5,267 bases of DNA, taken from positions 1-5,267 of the forward strand of contig JACCYG010000345.1 of assembly GCA_013696595.1 (NCBI GenBank), in the 5' to 3' direction. Positions 1 through 4,800 of the stretch are shown here, piece after piece. Source of the DNA: Actinomycetota bacterium. Lineage in GTDB: Bacteria > Actinomycetota > Thermoleophilia > Gaiellales > Gaiellaceae. The notes under the pieces were generated by a model. That model did no database searches. It saw only the letters and a program-made list of their open reading frames with translations, and was not told the DNA's origin. The position numbers and the translations under genes are program-made. Position 1 is the first letter of the stretch; each line of letters opens with the position of its first letter.

Positions 1-223
1 CCTCTGACTTCGCCTCCTCGCCGACCTTCGCGAAGACTTCCTCGACGTTCTCGATGTGACTCCGCGTCTGCGTGAGGTGCTGCTCGAGGCCCTTCTTGAA
101 CTCCTCGTCGGTGACCTCTTCGATCAGCTTCGGCAGCACTTCCTGCTCGAGCTTCTCCTCGACGTAGAGGATGTCGCCGAGCTCGTGCAAGAACAGGTCG
201 CGCGGCGTGGTCAACTCGCTCAT
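1..223 (-). CDS. DUF892 / YciF-type ferritin-like protein, N-terminal part (partial, runs off the left edge)
   Basis: The ATG at 223-221 opens a frame of 74 complete codons that runs off the window, so the C-terminus is missing. The protein begins MSELTTPRDLFLHELGDILY and continues through an acidic helix to a helix containing QHLTQTRSHIENVEEVF. This matches the DUF892 (YciE/YciF) family pattern of LKELFLHELGDLYDAE-like and HLEET-x-x-H-x-x-RLE-like helices. The family forms a ferritin-like four-helix bundle of roughly 160-170 residues. Glu14, Glu47, His49, His56 and Glu58 are plausible di-iron ligand positions, although the second half cannot be checked. Members are often linked to stress or stationary phase, and the biochemical role is unsettled. 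Start choice is supported by a purine-rich ribosome-binding stretch (AGGAAAGGGGAG) just upstream. The gene is divergent from the epimerase gene at 321. I am confident of the family and not of a physiological function. Confidence 0.85.
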   Translation of the reverse strand, partial: MSELTTPRDLFLHELGDILYVEEKLEQEVLPKLIEEVTDEEFKKGLEQHLTQTRSHIENVEEVFAKVGEEAKSE

Positions 224-237
224 CTCTCCCCTTTCCT
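224..237 (-). promoter_or_regulatory. Ribosome-binding site of the DUF892 gene
   Basis: Read on the minus strand, AGGAAAGGGGAGAG lies directly before the ATG at 223-221. It holds two overlapping Shine-Dalgarno-like cores, AGGA ten bases and GGGG four bases from the start. It is the strongest such site in the window and fixes the start of the DUF892 gene. Confidence 0.6.
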
Positions 238-243
238 CGTTTG

Positions 244-288
244 CCGCGAGGGCTTACCCCGCTCGGTCGCCCCTAACACGCCTCGCGG
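244..288. repeat. Spaced inverted repeat in the divergent promoter region
   Basis: CCGCGAGG at 244-251 is the exact reverse complement of CCTCGCGG at 281-288, with 29 bases between the arms. It lies in the 97-bp gap between the divergent DUF892 and epimerase genes, where promoters for both must sit if they are transcribed independently. It could be an operator with two half-sites or a chance repeat in GC-rich DNA. I could not place convincing -10 or -35 boxes on either strand. Confidence 0.25.
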
Positions 289-320
289 TTCAGGGTGAGT
301 CCTGCGGGTAGGTACGCGCG

Positions 321-1376
321 ATGCGCCTCGTCGTCCTTGGAGCGACCGGGAACGTCGGCACGAGCCTGCTCCGCGCCGTCGCCGACGATCCGTCGATCGC
401 GTCCGTCCTGGGCATTGCGCGCCGCCGGCCCGAGATCGAGTTCGCGAAGACCGAGTGGGCTGTCGCGGACATGGCCTCGGACGACCTCGTCCCGCTCTTT
501 CGCGGAGCGGACGCGGTCGTGCACCTCGCCTGGCTGATCCAGCCGTCCCGCGATCTTCGGAAGCTGTGGCAGGTGAATGTGGAGGGGTCGACCCGCGTGT
601 TCCGCGCGGTCGCCGAAGCGGGGGTGCCGGCGCTCGTCTACGCCTCGTCCGTGGGCGCGTACTCACGCGGCCCGAAGGACCGCGGAGTCGACGAGAGCTG
701 GCCGACCGGGGGGATCCCGACGAGCTTCTACGCGCGTCACAAGGCCGAGGTGGAGCGCCGACTCGACACGTTCGAGCGCGACCACCCGGACGTGCGCGTG
801 GTGCGCCTGCGACCTGCGCTGATCTTCAAGCGTGAGGCTGCTTCGGGTGTCCGGCGCCTGTTCACAGGACCGTTCCTCATTAATCCCCTCGTTCGCCCGT
901 CGCTCATCCCGTTCGTGCCCGACATCGCCGAGCTGCGCTTTCAAGCCGTCCACTCCTACGACGTCGGACAGGCCTACCGGCTCGCGGCGACGTCCGACGT
1001 TCGGGGCGCGTTCAACATCGCCGCCGACCCGGTGCTCGATCCCGAGGGGCTCGGGAAGGCGCTGGGCGCGCGGCCCGTTCGGTTTTCCGGGCGGGCCCTG
1101 CGTGGGCTCGCAGCCGTCACGTGGCGCCTCCACCTCCAGCCGACGCCGCCGGGATGGATCGATCTCGCGCTCGGGACGCCGCTTCTCGATTGGGCACGCG
1201 CTCGCACGGAGCTCGGCTGGGCGCCGAAGTGGAGCTCGACCGAGGCGCTCCTCGACCTGCTCGGCGGCCTACGCGACGGCGCGGGGATCGACACGCCGCC
1301 GCTTTCTCCCAAGACAGGCGGGCCCGCGCGCGCGAAAGAGATCCTAGCCGGCGTCGGCGAGAAAGAAGTGACGTGA
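321..1376 (+). CDS. NAD-dependent epimerase/dehydratase family protein (extended SDR)
   Basis: This 351-residue protein has the layout of an extended short-chain dehydrogenase/reductase. The N-terminal Rossmann motif GATGNVG is at residues 7-13, an adenine-pocket Asp-Met (AVADM) at 47-51, VVHLA at 66-70, the serine strand YASS at 107-110, and the catalytic YxxxK as YARHK at 137-141. RLRPALIF at 163-169 leads into the substrate domain, and the C-terminal ARTELGWAPK stretch at 294-303 is typical of sugar-nucleotide epimerases. It should bind NAD(P) and act on a sugar nucleotide or related substrate in the cytoplasm. I cannot name the substrate, and because related proteins are annotated only as a family I give no gene symbol. 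The last 30 or so residues are a Pro/Gly-rich tail. The ATG at 321 puts the GxxGxxG motif at the usual position and follows a GGGTAGG ribosome-binding candidate at 306-312. The gene stands alone on the plus strand, divergent from DUF892 and convergent with the 75-aa gene. Confidence 0.88.
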   Translation: MRLVVLGATGNVGTSLLRAVADDPSIASVLGIARRRPEIEFAKTEWAVADMASDDLVPLFRGADAVVHLAWLIQPSRDLRKLWQVNVEGSTRVFRAVAEAGVPALVYASSVGAYSRGPKDRGVDESWPTGGIPTSFYARHKAEVERRLDTFERDHPDVRVVRLRPALIFKREAASGVRRLFTGPFLINPLVRPSLIPFVPDIAELRFQAVHSYDVGQAYRLAATSDVRGAFNIAADPVLDPEGLGKALGARPVRFSGRALRGLAAVTWRLHLQPTPPGWIDLALGTPLLDWARARTELGWAPKWSSTEALLDLLGGLRDGAGIDTPPLSPKTGGPARAKEILAGVGEKEVT

Positions 1377-1378
1377 AA

Positions 1379-1406
1379 GCAGGACGGGGCGATCAGGTCG
1401 TCCTGC
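1379..1406 (+). terminator. Hairpin just after the epimerase stop codon, possible terminator
   Basis: GCAGGACG at 1379-1386 and CGTCCTGC at 1399-1406 form a perfect 8-bp stem around a 12-base loop, starting two bases after the TGA stop. No T-run follows, so it is not a classical intrinsic terminator. In high-GC actinobacteria, hairpins lacking a U-tail often lie at gene ends, so a role in termination or mRNA 3'-end protection is reasonable but unproven. Confidence 0.45.
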
Positions 1407-1463
1407 AGCCCTGAGCCCAGTTCGGACGGACCTACCCCGCACGAGGGAGGCCACTCGCCCGGA

Positions 1464-1475
1464 AGGGGTACCCCT
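1464..1475. repeat. 12-bp perfect palindrome AGGGGTACCCCT
   Basis: A perfect 12-bp palindrome in the convergent gap between the epimerase and the 75-aa gene, separated by one base from the next palindrome. As RNA from either strand it could form a short stem with a GTAC loop. With its neighbours it may act as a two-way transcription end, but no T-run supports this. Confidence 0.45.
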
Positions 1476-1476
1476 G

Positions 1477-1492
1477 TCCCTCGATCGAGGGA
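1477..1492. repeat. 16-bp perfect palindrome TCCCTCGATCGAGGGA, possible terminator of the haem block
   Basis: This perfect 16-bp palindrome starts three bases beyond the stop codon of the 75-aa gene, the last gene of the minus-strand block. A 6-bp stem with a GATC tetraloop could form in the transcript of either strand. Together with the palindrome at 1464-1475 and the hairpin at 1379-1406 it fills the convergent gap with secondary structure. A terminator role for the minus-strand transcript is inferred from position only. Confidence 0.45.
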
Positions 1493-1495
1493 GCC

Positions 1496-1723
1496 CTAGG
1501 ACCTGACGACTATCGAGATGCCCCAGGCGCGGCCGGACGCGAAAAGCTCGTCGGGATCGACGTCATCGAGCCAGCCGATGAAGTGCTTCCTCTCGTCGTC
1601 CGCAGTCGAGGCGTACACGGCCTTGCGGGCGCGACGCGGCTCGAGGTCCTGCAGGAGGTCTCCGCGCTCGAGCGCCTCGTAGCGCTCTTCGGCGGCCGGC
1701 CCCTCGGCATATCCCTTGCCCAC
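1496..1723 (-). CDS. Small hypothetical protein, 75 aa, last gene of the haem block
   Basis: I do not recognise a family. The 75-residue frame starts with GTG at 1723-1721. An in-frame TAG lies 10-12 bases upstream, so the gene cannot extend further. A good ribosome-binding site, TAGGA at 1735-1731, is seven bases from the start. Codon third positions are mostly G or C, as in the neighbours, which supports real coding. The protein is acidic and charged. Residues 1-35 are likely helical (AEERYEALERGDLLQDLEPRR), a middle segment reads ERKHFIGWLDDVDPDELF at 44-61, and the end is AWGISIVVRS. It has no cysteine, no signal peptide and no membrane segment. It lies 14 bp after the 89-aa gene on the same strand and is probably cotranscribed with hemH. 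A small cytoplasmic accessory or regulatory protein is possible, but no function can be assigned. Confidence 0.6.
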   Translation of the reverse strand: MGKGYAEGPAAEERYEALERGDLLQDLEPRRARKAVYASTADDERKHFIGWLDDVDPDELFASGRAWGISIVVRS

Positions 1724-1730
1724 CGTTCGA

Positions 1731-1735
1731 TCCTA
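1731..1735 (-). promoter_or_regulatory. Ribosome-binding site that fixes the GTG start of the 75-aa gene
   Basis: On the minus strand TAGGA lies seven bases before the GTG at 1723-1721. The next upstream in-frame codon boundary region contains a stop, so this site and the GTG together define the only plausible full-length start. Confidence 0.5.
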
Positions 1736-1737
1736 CG

Positions 1738-2007
1738 CTACGGCTGCCGCGTCCTTACCGTCCACTCGCGCAGGTCGTACCAGTGTGTCTCGGTGAGGGC
1801 GGCCGCGATCCTCGGGTCGGTGTGGCTCGGGTTGAAGACGTTGTGCTCGAGGTCGGCGCAGATCGCCACCGCCTCGAGCGGGATGTCGGGCAGGTTCACG
1901 AGCACCTCGCCGGGGAGGTGCGCCTCGCCGACCGTGTAGTGCTTGAAGTGGAGGTCCGGCGCGACCTCGACCAGCGTCGGCCAGTCCGGGCAGCTCCGGG
2001 TGCTCAC
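1738..2007 (-). CDS. Small His-rich hypothetical protein, 89 aa, translationally coupled to hemH
   Basis: I do not recognise a named family. The 89-residue frame starts with GTG at 2007-2005, and this overlaps the hemH stop as GTGA, a 4-bp overlap that suggests translational coupling. A separate strong ribosome-binding site is not visible. The protein is compact and looks globular. It has six histidines (His20, 23, 30, 55, 62, 75) and two cysteines (Cys6, Cys50), with recognisable blocks CPDWP at 6-10, HFKHY at 20-24, an alternating hydrophobic stretch VLVNLPDIPLEAVAICADLE at 35-54, and HWYDLREW at 75-82. There is no signal peptide or membrane segment. The tight link to ferrochelatase, and the density of potential metal or haem ligands, make a role in haem or iron handling attractive. 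That is inference only. High G/C third-position use supports it as a real gene. Confidence 0.7.
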   Translation of the reverse strand: MSTRSCPDWPTLVEVAPDLHFKHYTVGEAHLPGEVLVNLPDIPLEAVAICADLEHNVFNPSHTDPRIAAALTETHWYDLREWTVRTRQP

Positions 2008-3035
2008 GCGGCGACGGCCCTGCGGACGAGATCGGCGAGGGCGCGGATGAAGGCTGGGTCGTCGTTCAGCGAGGCGATTCGATTCAGTTCGAGGCCGAGC
2101 GCCGCTGCCCTCTCGCGCGCCTCCACGTCGATGTCCCAGAGGATCTCGAGGTGATCGGAGACAAAGCCGATCGGCGCTACGAGGACGTTTCGCACGCCCG
2201 TCGCGCGGAGGCGGTCGAGCTCTTCGAGGAGGTCCGGCTCGAGCCAGGGCTCGCCGGTCTGGCTCTCGCTCTGGAAGGCGAACGACCAGTCGGTGACGCC
2301 GGCTCGCGCGGCGACGAGCCGTGACGTCTCGAGCAGCTGCTCTTCATACGGGTCGCCCTCGGCGAGGATCCGCTCAGGGAGGCTATGCGCGGTGAAGACC
2401 ACGTGAGCGTCCTCGCGTCCCTGGCCGGCGGTGGCTTCCGCCGGGCGCAGCCGCCCGGCTCCGCCGCCGCCTGACGCCGCTGGACGGCCCGGGGCTCTGC
2501 GGGGCCGTGCTCCGAGCACTGTCCCCTCCGGCCCCGTACCGCGAGCGGCGTCCCAGAAACGCGAGGCGAGCGCGCCGCGGACTCGGTCGGCGAGGATCTC
2601 GATGAACGGCCCGTGGTCGTGCCAGCTTTCGATGAAGACGAGCTCGGTCGAGCCGTTGAGGGCCTGTTCGAGCCGAGCTCGGTAGCCGCCGATCGACATC
2701 CGCGCATAATGGGGCGCGAGGACGAGCCCGACGATGCGCTCGGCTCCGTTGGCGATCGCGTCCGCCGCTGCGTCCGAGATGCGAGGCGCCCAGTGCTTCA
2801 TCCCCACGTACACGGGAAAGCCGAGCTCCCGCTCGAGCGCCGCGCGCTGCGACTCGGTCACCTCGTTGAGCGGCGAGTGGCCGCCGATTCTCCGGTAGCG
2901 CTCTTCGAGCTCGGCGACCGCGGCGGGACTCGCCGGGCGGCCGCCTCGAATGTCGGCGAAGTAGTCCGGGATTTCCTCGGAGCGCGCAGGGCTCCCGTAC
3001 GCCATCGCGATCACCGCCGTCTTCGGCGCGCTCAC
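2004..3035 (-). CDS. hemH: Ferrochelatase, coproporphyrin-type (HemH/CpfC), with an unusual internal insert
   Basis: This 343-residue protein inserts ferrous iron into a porphyrin late in haem synthesis, in the cytoplasm or at the inner membrane face. The N-terminal AMAYGSP at 10-16 puts Tyr13 where B. subtilis ferrochelatase has its active-site tyrosine. This matches the Gram-positive enzymes that act on coproporphyrin III, rather than the NLGGP/NLGTP start of protoporphyrin enzymes. Other landmarks are IGGHSPLNEVT at 50-60, LAPHYARMSIGGY at 106-118, FIESWHD at 134-140, the catalytic histidine in TAHSLPERI (His217), and the catalytic glutamate in DHLEILWDID (Glu297). The H-to-E spacing of 80 is normal. 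Residues 166-204 are an extra Gly/Ala/Arg/Pro-rich stretch just before the catalytic histidine strand. There is no cysteine at all, so no [2Fe-2S] cluster as in some actinobacterial homologues. The GTG start is chosen because it gives the family's usual short lead before the Tyr13 motif. The gene follows hemE by 124 bp and overlaps the 89-aa gene. Confidence 0.95.
   Translation of the reverse strand: MSAPKTAVIAMAYGSPARSEEIPDYFADIRGGRPASPAAVAELEERYRRIGGHSPLNEVTESQRAALERELGFPVYVGMKHWAPRISDAAADAIANGAERIVGLVLAPHYARMSIGGYRARLEQALNGSTELVFIESWHDHGPFIEILADRVRGALASRFWDAARGTGPEGTVLGARPRRAPGRPAASGGGGAGRLRPAEATAGQGREDAHVVFTAHSLPERILAEGDPYEEQLLETSRLVAARAGVTDWSFAFQSESQTGEPWLEPDLLEELDRLRATGVRNVLVAPIGFVSDHLEILWDIDVEARERAAALGLELNRIASLNDDPAFIRALADLVRRAVAA
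2424..2540 (-). repeat. Hairpin-rich, in-frame insert of 39 codons inside hemH
   Basis: This stretch encodes residues 166-204 of HemH. Thirty of its 39 residues are Gly, Ala, Arg or Pro, with no aromatic residue, unlike the rest of the enzyme. It is absent from the B. subtilis enzyme as I recall it, where the distance from the ESW motif to the catalytic histidine is about 40 residues shorter. The DNA is packed with potential hairpins: CCGGCGG/CCGCCGG at 2425-2431 and 2438-2444, GCCGGGCG/CGCCCGGC at 2440-2447 and 2452-2459, ACGGCCC/GGGCCGT at 2484-2490 and 2502-2508, and GTGCT/AGCAC at 2507-2511 and 2515-2519. All three minus-strand frames are open across it. It resembles a palindromic mini-element captured in a coding region, but expansion of a low-complexity loop would look similar. 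The exact ends are uncertain by several codons. Confidence 0.55.
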
Positions 3036-3129
3036 CTCGGCGCAGCCCTGTGACGCTCCCGGCGCAATCGGTCACCCACGCGTGCGCTTTTCCGCGATAC
3101 GCTGACCGTGAGGGGGTATCTAGTGGGGG

Positions 3130-3141
3130 TCCCCCGGGGGA
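3130..3141. repeat. 12-bp perfect palindrome TCCCCCGGGGGA
   Basis: A perfect 12-bp palindrome, preceded on the plus strand by another G5 run (3125-3129) that could compete for the same C5 run. It lies three bases from the palindrome at 3144-3157, downstream of hemE in the transcript. Confidence 0.45.
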
Positions 3142-3143
3142 AA

Positions 3144-3157
3144 CTCGCGCGCGCGAG
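3144..3157 (-). terminator. 14-bp perfect palindrome two bases after the hemE stop, possible weak terminator
   Basis: CTCGCGCGCGCGAG is self-complementary and begins two bases past the hemE TGA. The transcript continues with TTT and then C-rich sequence, so only a minimal U-run follows. The alternating CG core (3146-3155) is also a classic Z-DNA-prone sequence. A terminator or mRNA 3'-end role for hemE is possible but the short U-run makes it weak. Confidence 0.4.
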
Positions 3158-3159
3158 AA

Positions 3160-4221
3160 TCATGTCCGGCTCCCGAGAGCGGGCGACGGCGCGGCTGCTT
3201 CTCTCGACGTCCGCTCGTGGACGAGCTCGACCAGGCGCCGCAGGTCGGCGGGGTCCGTGTCTGGAAGGACGCCGTGGCCGAGGTTGAACACGTGGCCGGG
3301 CCGCTCGTCGATCGCATCCAGGATTCGAACCGCCGCCGCGCGCGGCCGCTCGAATGGCCCGAGCAGCAACGCGGGATCGAGGTTCCCCTGCACGCCGCGG
3401 TCGAAGCCCACGACCTCCCACCCGCGCTCGATCGGAATGCGCCAGTCGAGGCCGATCACGTCGCCGCCCGCGGCCGCCATGTCCTCCAGGAGGTGTGCCG
3501 TGCCCGTCCCGAAATGGATGGTCGGCACGTCCACCGCGGCCAAGACGTGGGCCGAGTACGGCGCCACGAACTCCCGGTAGTCCTCGGCCGAGAGCGTCCC
3601 CACCCAGGAGTCGAAGAGCTGGACAACGTCCGCACCGGCGCGCACCTTCGCCGCGAGGTACGCCGCGAACGTCGCCGCAAGCTTCTCCATCAGCGCGTGC
3701 CAGACCCCGGGCGAGCCGTACATGCACCGTTTCGTCTTCACGAAGTCCCGTGTCGGACGACCCTCGATCAGGTATCCCGCGACCGTGAACGGCCCGCCGG
3801 CGAACCCGACCACCGCTTGCTCGTCCTCAAGCTCGGCGCGAACGAGCCGCACGGCTTCGAGGACGAACGGTACGGACTCTTCCGGCTCCGGGACGCGCAA
3901 CCGCTCGACGTCCGCGAGCGAAGCGATCGGCCTCTCGATCACGGGCCCGACGTTTTCGACCAGGTCCACGTCGACACCCATCCCGAGGACGGGAAGCATG
4001 ATGTCCGCGAACATCACGGCTGCGTCCACGCCGTGAGCCCGCACGGGCTGGAGCGTCACCTCGGCGCAGAGCTCCGGCTGCCGGCAGACCTCGAAGAGGT
4101 TGTGGCGCTTGCGAATCTCGCGATACTCAGGGAGTGAGCGGCCCGCCTGGCGCATGAACCAGACCGGCGTTCGCTCGACGGGCTCGCGCCGGCACGCGCG
4201 CGTGAGAAGCGGGTCGGCCAC
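3160..4221 (-). CDS. hemE: Uroporphyrinogen decarboxylase
   Basis: This 353-residue cytoplasmic enzyme removes four carboxyl groups from uroporphyrinogen III to give coproporphyrinogen III. The length is normal for the family. The first signature, PVWFMRQAGR, is at 19-28. FADIM at 71-75 holds Asp73, the essential catalytic aspartate. The second signature, GFAGGPFTVAGYLIEG, is at 139-154 and contains Tyr150, equivalent to the active-site tyrosine. FDSWVG at 203-208 supplies Ser205, and NLGHGVLP at 313-320 supplies His316. All key residues are present. The GTG at 4221-4219 is chosen because it gives the expected 18-residue lead before the first signature and has TAGG (4233-4230) eight bases upstream; an in-frame ATG near the signature would lose it. 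The gene lies 59 bp after the LytR_C gene and 124 bp before hemH, giving the hemE-hemH order of B. subtilis. The oxidase gene (hemY) that follows hemH there is not in the window. The last 15 residues are an Ala/Pro/Ser-rich tail. Confidence 0.97.
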   Translation of the reverse strand: MADPLLTRACRREPVERTPVWFMRQAGRSLPEYREIRKRHNLFEVCRQPELCAEVTLQPVRAHGVDAAVMFADIMLPVLGMGVDVDLVENVGPVIERPIASLADVERLRVPEPEESVPFVLEAVRLVRAELEDEQAVVGFAGGPFTVAGYLIEGRPTRDFVKTKRCMYGSPGVWHALMEKLAATFAAYLAAKVRAGADVVQLFDSWVGTLSAEDYREFVAPYSAHVLAAVDVPTIHFGTGTAHLLEDMAAAGGDVIGLDWRIPIERGWEVVGFDRGVQGNLDPALLLGPFERPRAAAVRILDAIDERPGHVFNLGHGVLPDTDPADLRRLVELVHERTSREAAAPSPALGSRT

Positions 4222-4280
4222 GCTTCTAGCCTAGCCTTGGCCCCGCCGGCGGGCGGACGGGAAGCGACGCGAGCGGCCGG
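4222..4280 (-). promoter_or_regulatory. hemE upstream spacer with a palindrome and ribosome-binding site
   Basis: The 59-bp gap between the LytR_C stop and the hemE start holds the perfect palindrome CCCGCCGGCGGG at 4242-4253. Next comes a short tandem repeat read on the minus strand as GGCTAGGCTAG (4236-4226). Its second AGG serves as the likely ribosome-binding site eight bases before the GTG. The palindrome could end the upstream transcript or shape the hemE leader. No promoter boxes are convincing, so hemE may be read from upstream. Confidence 0.35.
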
Positions 4281-4793
4281 CTACGAGGAGCCTACGACGA
4301 GCGCGATGTGAGCGCCCTGCAGATCCGTCAGCTTCAGACCGTCGAGCGGGGCGACGCGCTTGATGCGGAAGTCACGAGCCAAGCGTACGGCTTCCGCGCG
4401 GTAGCCGGGCCGGAACATCACGATCGAGCGCGAGAAGTCGGTCCGCGGCGCGTCGCCGGTGCCCGCCATGAGGTAGTTCCTCGTGCGGATCAGATCCGCC
4501 GTCTCGGCGGCTGCGCCCGCACGGCCGTTGCCGTTCAAGACCAGCACGGACGTCTCGGTCCGCTCGAGCTTGGGTCCCGTGACCTGCGGCGTCGCGGGAG
4601 CCGTCTTGGCGGTCGCTTCGGGCTTTTCTGTCGTCAGCGCCCGCACCGGGCTGCGTTCGTCGCTCACGGACTGTCCGACGAACGCGAGGCCGATCAGAAC
4701 GAGAAGGACGAGCTCGAATGAGGCTACGGCTGCGGCGACCACCGCGGTCGTGCGCCAGGAATGAGGCCGAGGAAGGGAGGTTGGGTGGTCCAT
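4281..4793 (-). CDS. Membrane-anchored protein with a stand-alone LytR_C domain
   Basis: This 170-residue protein has a short basic N-terminal tail and one hydrophobic segment at about 17-40 (AVVAAAVASFELVLLVLIGL), then a Pro/Thr/Ala/Lys-rich linker at 45-80. The C-terminal domain at about 82-168 begins VLVLNGNGRAGAAAETADLI and continues through GTGDAPRTDFSRSIVMFRPGY to IALVVGSS. This is the pattern of the LytR_C domain (LytR/CpsA/Psr C-terminal domain). The catalytic LCP domain that attaches glycopolymers to the cell wall is absent, so this is a stand-alone LytR_C protein, a common actinobacterial form of unknown function. The predicted topology is cytoplasmic N-terminus, one membrane pass and an extracellular domain. 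The ATG at 4793-4791 is seven bases after the upstream epimerase stop, with only a weak AGG before it, so coupling is likely. A role in the cell envelope is inferred from domain and neighbour. Confidence 0.85.
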   Translation of the reverse strand: MDHPTSLPRPHSWRTTAVVAAAVASFELVLLVLIGLAFVGQSVSDERSPVRALTTEKPEATAKTAPATPQVTGPKLERTETSVLVLNGNGRAGAAAETADLIRTRNYLMAGTGDAPRTDFSRSIVMFRPGYRAEAVRLARDFRIKRVAPLDGLKLTDLQGAHIALVVGSS

Positions 4794-4800
4794 GGGGCGC

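Larger units (their letters stand above)
3036..3159 (-). promoter_or_regulatory. hemE-hemH spacer with palindromes and G-runs, possible terminator/attenuator or hemH promoter region
   Basis: The 124-bp gap is long for an otherwise tight block. Right after the hemE stop comes the perfect palindrome CTCGCGCGCGCGAG (3144-3157), followed in the transcript by TTT and then a second palindrome, TCCCCCGGGGGA (3130-3141). Runs of five G on the plus strand lie at 3112-3116, 3125-3129 and 3136-3140. Closer to hemH are two short spaced inverted repeats, GATAC/GTATC (3096-3100 and 3116-3120) and GTGAC/GTCAC (3050-3054 and 3071-3075). These would fit an end or pause of the hemE transcript followed by a separately controlled hemH start. 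No convincing -35/-10 pair is visible, and a ribosome-binding site before the hemH GTG is weak. Function is inferred from position and symmetry. Confidence 0.4.

Noticed and set aside
2415..2554. A 7-bp direct repeat GCGTCCC at 2415-2421 and 2548-2554, flanking the hemH insert like a target-site duplication.
   Set aside because: The copies are 133 bp apart, which is not a multiple of three, so removing one unit would shift the hemH frame. A chance repeat is more likely.
2383..3075. A 230-codon minus-strand frame overlapping hemH in another register, and a 176-codon one at 2177-2707.
   Set aside because: Both are Arg/Pro/Ala-rich low-complexity translations of the hemH region in wrong frames, with no recognisable domain.
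3112..3140. Possible G-quadruplex from plus-strand G5 runs.
   Set aside because: Only three G5 runs are present and the last is next to a complementary C5 run, so ordinary hairpin pairing is the simpler reading.
3217..4137. A 306-codon open frame on the plus strand opposite hemE.
   Set aside because: It is the antisense shadow of hemE, whose catalytic motifs are all intact on the minus strand. Long antisense frames are expected where third positions are nearly all G or C.
4222..4240. Resemblance of the sequence before hemE (AAGGCTAGGCTAG on the minus strand) to the left half and core of the IdeR/DtxR iron box.
   Set aside because: Only one half and the core match and the right half does not. 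The match is explained by a short tandem repeat that includes the ribosome-binding site, so I would not call an iron-regulator site.
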